DNA from: Ruminococcus sp. | GTDB lineage: Bacteria; Bacillota; Clostridia; Oscillospirales; Acutalibacteraceae | Length of the DNA stretch: 41,060 bases | NCBI GenBank assembly: GCA_017384945.1 | Contig: JAFNSO010000028.1 | Coordinates: 1-41,060, forward strand | Reading direction: 5' to 3' | In this document: positions 24,935 through 32,616 of the stretch, piece by piece | Numbering within the stretch: position 1 is the first letter of the stretch | Layout: the number at the start of each line of letters is the position of its first letter | Translations under genes and position numbers: made by a program | The notes under the pieces: generated by a model | What the model was told of the DNA's origin: nothing | Databases searched by the model: none | What the model saw: the letters and a program-made list of their open reading frames with translations, nothing else

Positions 24935-26509
24935 ATGAAGAAGAAAGGTATTAAATTTTTCAGCCTGATTCTTGCGGTAATGATGGTAATTACCTGCGTA
25001 AGCGTCGCGGGAGTTTCCGTCTCCGCCGAGGGCGAGGTTGTCTATTTTGATAACTCTGTTACAAAATTTGACACCGTAAAATGCTTTATGTGGGGTTCGG
25101 GCAGCGAAAACGCCGAATGGCCGGGCGAGGATATGGTCAATGTCGGGGACGACGTCTGGGCATACACCGTAACAGGCAGCTTCAATCAGGTTATTTTCTC
25201 CGACGGTGAGACGAAGTCTCAGGACCTTATCTACACTGGCGGAGACAAAATCGCCGTTCCCTGCGAAAGCGGTCAGGATTTCTCCGTAGACTGGGCTAAG
25301 TATTCTCAGACAGAGGAAACAACCGCCCCCGAGACAAAGGCAAAGGAGAAAAAAGCTAAGGTCAAGACAGGCGCGGGCAACACGATCTACTGCCTTAACG
25401 AGGCGGGTTGGAGCTCGGTCAACTGCTATATGTGGAACAGCGATTCCGACAAAAACGCGAACTGGCCCGGCGCGCCGATGAAAAACATCGGCGACAACGT
25501 GTGGGAGTACACTCCGACAAAGAGTTTCAAGAACATTATCTTTAACGACGGCGGAACACAGACGGGAGATATGACTGTTCCTAGCGACAAGAACCTCTTT
25601 AACAACAAGACCAATGACTGGGACACCTACAGCTCAAGCCCCGTAAAGATCACTTCATTTACATCAAGCTCAGAGTCCCCCGCTTATCTCGGCGCAAGCA
25701 TCCTCCTCAGCGCGGTCGCAAAGTCAGACAGCGGCGCTCTCACCTACAAATTCTCAGCTAACGGCAGCGTGATTTATCAGGGCTCAAACTCCTCCTGCGC
25801 GTGGGTACCGACAACGGTCGGCAATTACACTCTCAAGCTTGACGTTACCGACACCGCCAACAACTCCAACTCCAAGTCGATTAGTATGGAAATCAAGGAC
25901 GCAAGCGCGCTCGACGTTCCGTTCATCGCCGCTTTCTCAAACTCGCTCAAGACCAACACACAGATCAAGCGCGGCTCCGCGGTAACCTTTACACTCGGAG
26001 CTCTCGGCGGCAAGGTCGGCACAAACCTTCTCTTCTACAAGTTCGTCGTTGAGGATCCCGACGGCAACCCCAACGTTCCTTACTATACAAGAAACAACTC
26101 CTACGTTGTTACACCGACAAAGCTCGGCAAATACACAATCACGGCTTACGTACAGAACTCCTACAACGATACTGTCGAAAAGACATACGAATACACGGCT
26201 GTTGACAACATCACCGAGGATCACTCAGACGAAACGACCCCGGTTCCGACTCAGGCTCCGACAGATAACCCGATCGTAACCGTCACAACCCCGACCCCCG
26301 CTCCCTACACGGACGGCTTGATGGGCGACGTCGATATGGACGGCAACATCAGCGTCAAGGACGCTACCGCGATTCAGAAGAAAATCGCTCTCATGCCTGT
26401 AAGCAAGTTCGACAGCTCAGTTGCTGACGTTAACCACGACGTCTCGATCAACGTAAAGGACGCGACAAGAATTCAGATGTTCGTAGCGAAGCTGATTTCA
26501 CAGTTCTGA
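24935..26509 (+). CDS. Secreted starch-binding protein: two CBM26-like modules, two Ig-like modules, C-terminal dockerin
   Basis: A 524-residue exported protein with no catalytic domain visible. The order is: signal peptide (1-31, VSVSAEG), CBM26-like module 1 (about 33-115; CFMWGSGS, EWPGEDM, VWAYTV), Lys/Glu/Thr linker, CBM26-like module 2 (about 147-237; CYMWNSDS, NWPGAPM, VWEYTP), two beta-sandwich Ig-like modules (about 240-330 and 335-430), Thr/Pro linker, type I dockerin (about 462-524; GDVDMDGNISVKDAT and DVNHDVSINVKDAT). The second calcium loop has Val in place of the usual Gly. It resembles the starch-adherence proteins of R. bromii amylosomes. It probably docks onto a cohesin scaffold encoded elsewhere and holds starch at the cell surface. 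Confidence 0.87.
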   Translation: MKKKGIKFFSLILAVMMVITCVSVAGVSVSAEGEVVYFDNSVTKFDTVKCFMWGSGSENAEWPGEDMVNVGDDVWAYTVTGSFNQVIFSDGETKSQDLIYTGGDKIAVPCESGQDFSVDWAKYSQTEETTAPETKAKEKKAKVKTGAGNTIYCLNEAGWSSVNCYMWNSDSDKNANWPGAPMKNIGDNVWEYTPTKSFKNIIFNDGGTQTGDMTVPSDKNLFNNKTNDWDTYSSSPVKITSFTSSSESPAYLGASILLSAVAKSDSGALTYKFSANGSVIYQGSNSSCAWVPTTVGNYTLKLDVTDTANNSNSKSISMEIKDASALDVPFIAAFSNSLKTNTQIKRGSAVTFTLGALGGKVGTNLLFYKFVVEDPDGNPNVPYYTRNNSYVVTPTKLGKYTITAYVQNSYNDTVEKTYEYTAVDNITEDHSDETTPVPTQAPTDNPIVTVTTPTPAPYTDGLMGDVDMDGNISVKDATAIQKKIALMPVSKFDSSVADVNHDVSINVKDATRIQMFVAKLISQF

Positions 26510-26530
26510 TCAAAAAAGAATAATTAATCA

Positions 26531-26593
26531 GCAGGGACAGTCATCCCCGACTGTCCGAGCGGACACGAGGGTGGCTGTCCCTGCGGCATTTTT
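26531..26593 (+). terminator. Long hairpin between the dockerin gene and the amylase gene
   Basis: GCAGGGACAG (26531-26540) pairs with CTGTCCCTGC (26575-26584). The interior continues with an imperfect 9-bp helix (26541-26549 with 26566-26574) and a 5-bp tip, TGTCC with GGACA. A short TTTTT follows at 26589. It may terminate or protect transcripts; no separate amylase promoter is obvious between it and 26637. Confidence 0.75.
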
Positions 26594-26637
26594 AAACTGA
26601 CGTAATTTTTTCACAACACCGCAAAGGAGTGTACGCT

Positions 26638-29019
26638 GTGAAGCTTTATTCAAAAATCACCGCCATAGCGCTGATACTTATGCTGACGATTTCGATTTGT
26701 CTTGTATCCGCTCAGGCGGCTTCCACGGACAAAAAGTCCTCGGGCGACAAAAGCAATTCGATTACAATTCACTACAAAAGCCCCGAAGAGAACCCATACA
26801 TCTATTACTGGAATTCTCTGCCCAATAATATAGAAACAGCCTACCCCGGCGCTCCGATGAACAAGGAAAACGCTTCGGATGAAGGCTGGTACACCTACAC
26901 CTTCAACAATCTGACAAAGGTCAACTTCATCTTTACGAACAAGGACGGAAAACAGCTTTCCTCCGAGCTCACAAGGAACTCGGGCGAATGGTGGTACAAT
27001 AACAAAAGATGGCGCTCACATAGACAGGACGAAGCCGATACCCCCGATGACGTAGACTTCCGTGAGGACAGCATTTACTTTGTTATCACCACCCGTTTCT
27101 ACGACGGAGACAAGAGCAACAACGTCCACTGCTGGGACGACTCAAAGGCAAACAACCCCGACTCCGACCCCGCGTGGAGAGGTGATTTCAAGGGTCTCGC
27201 CGACAAGCTCGACTACATAAAGGCTCTCGGCTTCTCGGCTGTGTGGATAACCCCTGTGGTTGAAAACGCCTCGGGCTACGATTACCACGGCTATCACGCC
27301 ATGGACTTCTCCAAGGTCGATCCCCGCTACGAGAGCAAGGACTTCACGTATGAGGATTTGATCGAAACCGCCCATGCAAAGGGAATGAAAATAATTCAGG
27401 ACGTTGTGTGGAACCACACGGGCAACTTCGGCGAAAACACCCTCTGCCCCGAGTTCACCAAGGACTACACAAAGGATCTCTCGGTTATTGAGGAATGTAT
27501 GGTTCCGACAAAGGAGCTTCTCGCCTCCGCGGGAGTGAGCACGGCCGAGGAATACTGGAAGCTGAAGCCCCAGACCCAGTACGATACTCGTCTTAACCTG
27601 ATGAAAAACACCACAATCAGGGATAACAACTCCACAGGCTTAAAGCCTGCCGAAACTGATTACGAAATGTCTAAGGTTTCGACCTCAGACAAATATAACA
27701 AAAACAATTACTTCCATACAGGCTACTTCCAGAGTCTCAACTGGGATGACTGGACCTGTAAATACTCACAGATCGCGGGCGACTGCGTTGACCTCAACAC
27801 CGAGAATCCCGCCGTCGCCGAGTACACGAATCAGGCTTACGCGAAGTATATGGATATGGGCGTCGACGGCTTCAGAGTCGATACAGTCCGCCATATCCCC
27901 CGCCTTTCGCTGAATATGATGTACAATCAGCAAATGCTCGATAACGCGAAGGACGCGGGCAGAAAGGGCTTCTATATGTTCGGCGAAATCTGCTGCCGTT
28001 ACTCGCAGACCTGGTACCGCGACCACGCGGAGGAAAGCGTACCCTTCTATACATGGGCTGAAAATTCCGACATCTGGGCGAGCAAATGGAGCTCAAAAAC
28101 CGACGCAAAATCGGTCAACGACAATATGAACCTCACCTTTGACCACTACAGACAGCTCGATTCGACCTCGAATCAGCCGACCTCATCAAATGCCTTCCTC
28201 GACAAGAACCTCAGCTACCACGCGCCCGACTACAGCAACGCCTCGGGAATGAACGCGATCGACTTCACGATGCACTGGTGCTTCGACTCAGCGTCGGGAG
28301 CCTTCAACGCGGGCAAGGCGGAGGACAAATACTTCAACGACTCAACGTGGAACGTTATGTATGTTCAGTCTCATGACTACTCCCCCGACAACAGCCAGAA
28401 GGTAGGCTTCAAGGGCGGCACCGACACATGGGCTGAGAATATGGACCTGATGTTCACCTTCCGCGGAATCCCCTGCCTGTACTACGGCAACGAGATCGAG
28501 TTCCAGAAGGGCTGCAAAATCGACGAGGGTCCAAACCTTCCTCTCGCCGACACCGCGAGAGCTTACTACGGCGACTACCTCGAGGGCAGCGTAAGCGCGA
28601 CAGATTTCAGCAAATTCACCGCCACGGGCAAGGTGGCGGATACGCTCGAAAAACCGCTGTGCAAGCACTTGAGCAAGCTCAACGCGATAAGACGCGCGAT
28701 TCCTGCCCTGCAAAAGGGTCAGTACACCATCGACAGTAATTATGTAACCGGAAATATGGCGTACATCAGACGCTTCACGGACACCAAGGACGGCACAGAC
28801 TCGCTCGCCTGCGTAGCAATCAGCGGCAGCGCAACCTTCAAGAACATCCCCAACGGCAAGTACATCGACGCCGTAACGGGAGACGTTCAGACCGTAACGA
28901 ACGGCACCCTTACCGCGAGCGCCACAGGCAAGGCGAATATGAGAGTTTACGTTTGCTGCGCGAACGGCTTCACCCCGATAAATGGAAAAATCGGCGGCGA
29001 CTCCTCTTTCTTTAAGTAA
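26638..29019 (+). CDS. Secreted alpha-amylase: CBM26-like module plus GH13 catalytic domain
   Basis: A 793-residue secreted enzyme expected to hydrolyse alpha-1,4 bonds of starch. Signal peptide 1-29 (ISICLVSAQA) is followed by a CBM26-like module (about 40-128; YIYYWNSLPN, YPGAPMN, WWYNNKRW) and a GH13 barrel. Conserved regions are DVVWNHTG (region I), GVDGFRVDTVRH with nucleophile Asp415, MFGEICC with acid/base Glu450, and VQSHDYSPD with Asp580. A C-terminal beta domain ends at 793. Unlike the preceding protein it has no dockerin and no anchor, so it is probably free. GTG 26638 is the start because AAGGAG lies 8 bases upstream; an in-frame GTG at 26629 overlaps that site. I cannot assign the GH13 subfamily. 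Confidence 0.93.
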   Translation: MKLYSKITAIALILMLTISICLVSAQAASTDKKSSGDKSNSITIHYKSPEENPYIYYWNSLPNNIETAYPGAPMNKENASDEGWYTYTFNNLTKVNFIFTNKDGKQLSSELTRNSGEWWYNNKRWRSHRQDEADTPDDVDFREDSIYFVITTRFYDGDKSNNVHCWDDSKANNPDSDPAWRGDFKGLADKLDYIKALGFSAVWITPVVENASGYDYHGYHAMDFSKVDPRYESKDFTYEDLIETAHAKGMKIIQDVVWNHTGNFGENTLCPEFTKDYTKDLSVIEECMVPTKELLASAGVSTAEEYWKLKPQTQYDTRLNLMKNTTIRDNNSTGLKPAETDYEMSKVSTSDKYNKNNYFHTGYFQSLNWDDWTCKYSQIAGDCVDLNTENPAVAEYTNQAYAKYMDMGVDGFRVDTVRHIPRLSLNMMYNQQMLDNAKDAGRKGFYMFGEICCRYSQTWYRDHAEESVPFYTWAENSDIWASKWSSKTDAKSVNDNMNLTFDHYRQLDSTSNQPTSSNAFLDKNLSYHAPDYSNASGMNAIDFTMHWCFDSASGAFNAGKAEDKYFNDSTWNVMYVQSHDYSPDNSQKVGFKGGTDTWAENMDLMFTFRGIPCLYYGNEIEFQKGCKIDEGPNLPLADTARAYYGDYLEGSVSATDFSKFTATGKVADTLEKPLCKHLSKLNAIRRAIPALQKGQYTIDSNYVTGNMAYIRRFTDTKDGTDSLACVAISGSATFKNIPNGKYIDAVTGDVQTVTNGTLTASATGKANMRVYVCCANGFTPINGKIGGDSSFFK

Positions 29020-29032
29020 ATCCTTTCTACGC

Positions 29033-29067
29033 AAAACAGGACTGACTCGCGTCAGCCCTGTTTTTTT
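29033..29067. terminator. Bidirectional terminator between the amylase and ABC permease genes
   Basis: AAAACAGG-A-CTGAC (29033-29046) pairs with GTCAG-C-CCTGTTTT (29051-29064), about 17 pairs with one A/C mismatch and a TCGC loop, and T7 follows. The TGA stop (29054-29052) and last codons of the convergent permease gene lie inside it. Confidence 0.85.
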
Positions 29068-30815
29068 ATACTGCTTTCAACATACTCGTCTCTTACGAGC
29101 TTCAAGGTTTTCTTATATTCATCGGGAACGCTTAGAATCATCTGCGTAACAAGGTAAGCGTCGTCGCCGTCTTTCTCTCCGTAGTCGATTTTAATCGTGT
29201 AGTCGCCGCTGCTTACAAAACCGTACTTGTCGTATTCTTCCTTGAAGGTCCTTACGATTTGACGGCATTTTTCGTAATCCCTGACGATTATTCCCTCGTC
29301 CTCGGTAATATCATCTGTAATCGTAATATCGGTCACGTACTTTTCATCGCAGACAAACAGCGGGTAATAATTCTCCCTGTATTCATCCGAATAAGCAAAG
29401 CTCGGGAAAACTCTGTCCCTGTCGGGCTGCTCTACAAAAGAATCGAAATAACTCCGCGACACTCTCGCGCCGTTTTTCAGCGTATATGTAACGGAATAAA
29501 CATATGGAGCCGCCTCTATTTCAGCGTCGACATAAAGATAAGCGGCATTGAAATTCATATTTAATATTTTTTCAATTATATTCCGCTTCATGCTGCGGCG
29601 CTTGAACTCGATTTTTTCCGCGACATCCTCTCTGTGGCTTTTTACTGCCTTTTTAATGACATCCCTGTCCTCGGATTCGCATTTTATAATATAGTCGCCG
29701 AAAACCCCTGTGTCGAGCTTGTCTGTAAAGCTGATACTTTTTACGTCCTCAGTTCCCGGAACGTAGGTCTCATATCCGAACCAGCCCGAGGCTAAGAACG
29801 AGAACAGCAGCGCCGCGCAGCCGATTGTCGTGCCGTAAAGAATCAGGCTCTTGAAAAAGCCCTTCATTCCGTGAGCGAAAACAATCTGAAAAATCACATA
29901 GGCGGTCAGCGAGCCTGTAATCATTCCGAGCCAGAAGCTCAGATATTCGTTGGAGCCGAAAATCTCCGTCATAACGAAGGCAAAGCCCGTTACAAAGCCA
30001 AAGGAAAGGCTCACTAAGACCTTTGAGATATAAAGAGGAAATCTGAACGCGAAGCCCGACTGAGCGCACTCCGCTTTTCTCCTTTTCAAAAGCGCGAAGG
30101 AAGCCGCGAAGCACAAAATCGGAAAAACAAACCACAACACGGACGGACCGTCGAACAACCCTCTAAAAGGGGTCAAGGTAAACAAAACATCGTTTACAAT
30201 GCTTTTTTCGGGAACATACCCCCAAAGCAGTGACAATGGAAGCAGATTGAGAAAAACGAGCGTCAGCGGATACCCTATGCCGATAATAAAGAAGGACACG
30301 ATTTTGTCGGAGGTCTTTCCGCAGCAAACCGACAACAAGCCGAAGAACGCCGCGCTTGATATCAGCAAAGCCAGCGACCTTATGTACCAATCGAAGTTAA
30401 AGCTAAAGACGCCGCTCATAATTGAGGAAGCTATCGTAACGACAAGCGCGGGCACAGCGGATATAAAAATGACCGCGAGTGTTTTCGAGAAAAACACCGT
30501 TCTCCTCGAAACAGGCAGAGAGCCGAAGAAATCGGTCTTTCTCTTGCTGTGAAGATACGAATACTCCCTGATTGCGGCGACAAAGCCCACGATCATAGAG
30601 GTAAGATAGGTCTCGACAAGCATAAAGTCGAGCGCCGTTTTGATAAGTGACGGGTGGTCGTACGCCTTGACGCCCATAATTAGCGTCGTGTTCAGAATCC
30701 CGAAAAACGCGAGCACCGACAGGTAAATGATTATAAGCGCCCTGTTGCTCTTTATCGACCAAAGGAAAATCCTTACGCCCGTTTTCAGGCTATCGGAGAA
30801 TGTTTTCGATTTCAT
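29052..30815 (-). CDS. ABC-2 type transporter permease
   Basis: A 587-residue membrane protein with an N-terminal block of six or more helices (residues about 25-250), a second block around 255-345, and a large extracellular-looking C-terminal soluble part from about 350 (GYETYVPGTEDVKSISFTD onward). SYLHSKRKTDFFGSLPVSRR is typical of ABC-2 exporters of the YtrC/D kind, where an amphipathic segment precedes TM2. ATG 30815 lies within the ATPase gene (26-base overlap) behind GGAGGGAG. It pairs with the ATPase upstream; the substrate is unknown, although such operons in Firmicutes respond to cell-wall-active compounds. Confidence 0.82.
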   Translation of the reverse strand: MKSKTFSDSLKTGVRIFLWSIKSNRALIIIYLSVLAFFGILNTTLIMGVKAYDHPSLIKTALDFMLVETYLTSMIVGFVAAIREYSYLHSKRKTDFFGSLPVSRRTVFFSKTLAVIFISAVPALVVTIASSIMSGVFSFNFDWYIRSLALLISSAAFFGLLSVCCGKTSDKIVSFFIIGIGYPLTLVFLNLLPLSLLWGYVPEKSIVNDVLFTLTPFRGLFDGPSVLWFVFPILCFAASFALLKRRKAECAQSGFAFRFPLYISKVLVSLSFGFVTGFAFVMTEIFGSNEYLSFWLGMITGSLTAYVIFQIVFAHGMKGFFKSLILYGTTIGCAALLFSFLASGWFGYETYVPGTEDVKSISFTDKLDTGVFGDYIIKCESEDRDVIKKAVKSHREDVAEKIEFKRRSMKRNIIEKILNMNFNAAYLYVDAEIEAAPYVYSVTYTLKNGARVSRSYFDSFVEQPDRDRVFPSFAYSDEYRENYYPLFVCDEKYVTDITITDDITEDEGIIVRDYEKCRQIVRTFKEEYDKYGFVSSGDYTIKIDYGEKDGDDAYLVTQMILSVPDEYKKTLKLVRDEYVESSIKKQG

Positions 30816-31689
30816 AACCTACTCCCTCCATTTCGTTAATAAATACTTCCTCGAGCGTCAGCGGCAAAGCCTCGACAAACGCGGGCTCCAGCGCCTCGAG
30901 CCTCGGCATAAGCTCGCTTTCCTCTCCCCTGATCGTCAGTTGGAAAAGATTGCCCTGTCTGTTCTTATTGATAACGTCAAATTCATCGAGGAAGGCTTCG
31001 TCGACATCGCCCTTAAACGCGATCTGCACCTTGTGAATACCGAGCTTGAGCTCGTCGAGCTCCTTTTCGAGCACAATCTCACCCTTATGAAGAAGTCCGA
31101 CGTGGTCGCAGATGTCCTCCAGCTCTCTCAGATTGTGAGACGCGATGATCGCCGTCATACCGTTGTCTGTAACATTTGTGATGATAAGCCTTTTCACAAG
31201 CTGCCGCACAACAGGGTCGAGCCCGTCAAAGATTTCATCGAGCAAAAGGTATTTCGGTCTTGTCGACAACGCCAGAATAAGCGCCGCCTGCCGCTGCATA
31301 CCCTTGGACATATTTATTATCTTGTCATTTTTCTTTATCGGAAAAATATTCAGAAGCTTTTCAAAATACTCCTCGTCCCAATTTCTGTAAATTCCCCTGT
31401 ACAGCGCCGCGAGGTTTCTTACGGTGCTGTTGTTGAAAAAATACGGGTAGTCGGGAACAAAGAAAAGCTTGTTTTTCACCGACGTGTTTTCAAAGCTGTT
31501 TTCTCCGTCGACCAAAGCCTCTCCGCTTTCGGCTCTGAATACTCCGCCGATGATTCTCAGAAGCGTCGATTTTCCCGCTCCGTTCGAGCCGACAAGCCCG
31601 AAAACACTGCCCTCTTCAACACAAAAGCTCAGATTATCGAGCGCGGCGGTTTTTCCGAAGCTTTTTGAAACATTTTTTATCTCAATCAT
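30790..31689 (-). CDS. ABC transporter ATP-binding protein
   Basis: A 299-residue nucleotide-binding subunit. Walker A is GSNGAGKST (about 36-44), Walker B is YLLLDEIFDGLD, and the H-loop is IIASHNLRE. The signature motif reads NMSKGMQRQ instead of LSGGQ, as commonly seen in YtrB-type exporters. The C-terminal 70 residues are the extra domain found in exporters with ABC-2 permeases. Its ATG overlaps the stop of the repressor gene by four bases (ATGA). Confidence 0.93.
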   Translation of the reverse strand: MIEIKNVSKSFGKTAALDNLSFCVEEGSVFGLVGSNGAGKSTLLRIIGGVFRAESGEALVDGENSFENTSVKNKLFFVPDYPYFFNNSTVRNLAALYRGIYRNWDEEYFEKLLNIFPIKKNDKIINMSKGMQRQAALILALSTRPKYLLLDEIFDGLDPVVRQLVKRLIITNVTDNGMTAIIASHNLRELEDICDHVGLLHKGEIVLEKELDELKLGIHKVQIAFKGDVDEAFLDEFDVINKNRQGNLFQLTIRGEESELMPRLEALEPAFVEALPLTLEEVFINEMEGVGYEIENILR

Positions 31690-32054
31690 TTTTCTCCTCC
31701 GAAATGCCTGTCAACCAATTCCATTACCTCGTCCCTCGTAACGCCCTTGCCCACCGACGACTTGAGCTCCGCGTCGAGCTTGTCGAGCGCTGACTTTTTC
31801 TCGGCGCTTCTCGAATCGAGGTCGGGCGACACAAAGCTGCCCTTGCCGACAGCCGAGCGTATAAACCCGTCGCTCTCAAGGAGCTTGTACGCCTTGGAGA
31901 CTGTGTTAGGGTTCACCGAAAGTTGCGTCGCGAGAGTTCTCACAGGCGGAATCTTATCCTCGGGCTTTAGCGCTCCGACGGAAATCAGCCTTACGATATT
32001 GTTGTAAAGCTGCTCGTAAATCGGCACACGCGAGCCCAAATCTATCTGATACAC
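31686..32054 (-). CDS. GntR-family repressor, YtrA type
   Basis: A 122-residue regulator with an N-terminal winged helix (PIYEQLYNNIVRLI, IPPVRTLATQLSVNPNTVSK, GKGSFV) and only a short C-terminal dimerisation tail, the hallmark of the YtrA subfamily. It lies second in a four-gene operon with a lipoprotein and the ABC pair. GTG 32054 shares one base with the upstream stop (TAGTG). The perfect inverted repeat at 32509-32535 next to the operon's -10 box is the natural binding site, so autorepression with ligand release is inferred. Confidence 0.9.
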   Translation of the reverse strand: MYQIDLGSRVPIYEQLYNNIVRLISVGALKPEDKIPPVRTLATQLSVNPNTVSKAYKLLESDGFIRSAVGKGSFVSPDLDSRSAEKKSALDKLDAELKSSVGKGVTRDEVMELVDRHFGGEK

Positions 32055-32494
32055 TACTCCGCCTCCTGAATCTCGATCTCAGGCAGGAGCCTGTTAGCCT
32101 TCTGCTTTTTACCCGCGAAGTCGCCCTTAAAAACATAATTGTACGTTCTTTTTTTGTTGCCCTCGATTGTCAGGAGCTCGCTTTTTGTATCATAATCAAC
32201 TCCGCGCAGCTCCTTATCCCTGACCAGTCCAAGCCTTTGATCCTCGCTGAAATCACCCGTCAGATAAAACCTCTTTTCCTTGTCGGAATTGTTCTTAAAG
32301 GTCAGCACGCACATGATATTGACCGTATTGTTTTTGACGCTGAAATCGTTATACCAGCTTTCGTCCTCAATGAGAACAATGTCCTTTGAGACATGGCCGT
32401 GTCCTCTGTCGTAGCCCTCGTAGTAATCGAGCATACCGCAGGAGGAGAGAAACAGAGCTATCAAAGCGATGGCTGTAATAATTTTGATTTTCAA
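32054..32494 (-). CDS. Small putative lipoprotein
   Basis: A 146-residue protein with a short signal peptide and lipobox (LFLSSC, Cys at about residue 20), then a soluble beta-rich domain that I do not recognise (NIMCVLTFKNNSDKEKRFYL, a pattern like a small immunoglobulin or DUF4352 fold). It is expected to be anchored on the outer face of the membrane. TTG 32494 is the start because GAGG ends 8 bases before it; the in-frame GTG at 32503 lies inside that site. Being first in the repressor-controlled ABC operon, it may act as a sensing or accessory subunit, but no function can be read. Confidence 0.7.
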   Translation of the reverse strand: MKIKIITAIALIALFLSSCGMLDYYEGYDRGHGHVSKDIVLIEDESWYNDFSVKNNTVNIMCVLTFKNNSDKEKRFYLTGDFSEDQRLGLVRDKELRGVDYDTKSELLTIEGNKKRTYNYVFKGDFAGKKQKANRLLPEIEIQEAE

Positions 32495-32508
32495 AATAAT
32501 CACCTCAC

Positions 32509-32564
32509 AATTGTACTATATGAACTAGTACAATTAATATACTACCTTAATACAATTTTGTCAA
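32509..32564 (-). promoter_or_regulatory. Promoter and GntR operator of the lipoprotein-repressor-ABC operon
   Basis: On the minus strand TTGACA (32564-32559), a 17-base spacer and TATATT (32541-32536). Directly downstream a perfect 10-bp inverted repeat, AATTGTACTA (32509-32518) and TAGTACAATT (32526-32535) with a 7-base centre, covers the transcription start. GTAC-containing palindromes of this size are typical of YtrA-type GntR sites. Confidence 0.87.
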
Positions 32565-32572
32565 GTATTATT

Positions 32573-32605
32573 TTAAAAAAATACGGATAAGCCGAAGCCT
32601 ATCCG
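32573..32605 (-). terminator. Terminator of rarA with a TTCG tetraloop
   Basis: On the minus strand CGGATAGGC (32605-32597), TTCG, GCTTATCCG (32592-32584) form a 9-bp stem with one G-T pair, followed by TATTTTTTT. It begins 12 bases after the rarA stop. Confidence 0.9.
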
Positions 32606-32616
32606 CAAAAATTATA

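Noticed and set aside
26410..26509. Cohesin or scaffold domain in the starch module
   Set aside because: Only dockerin repeats are present; no cohesin-like domain was found in the window.
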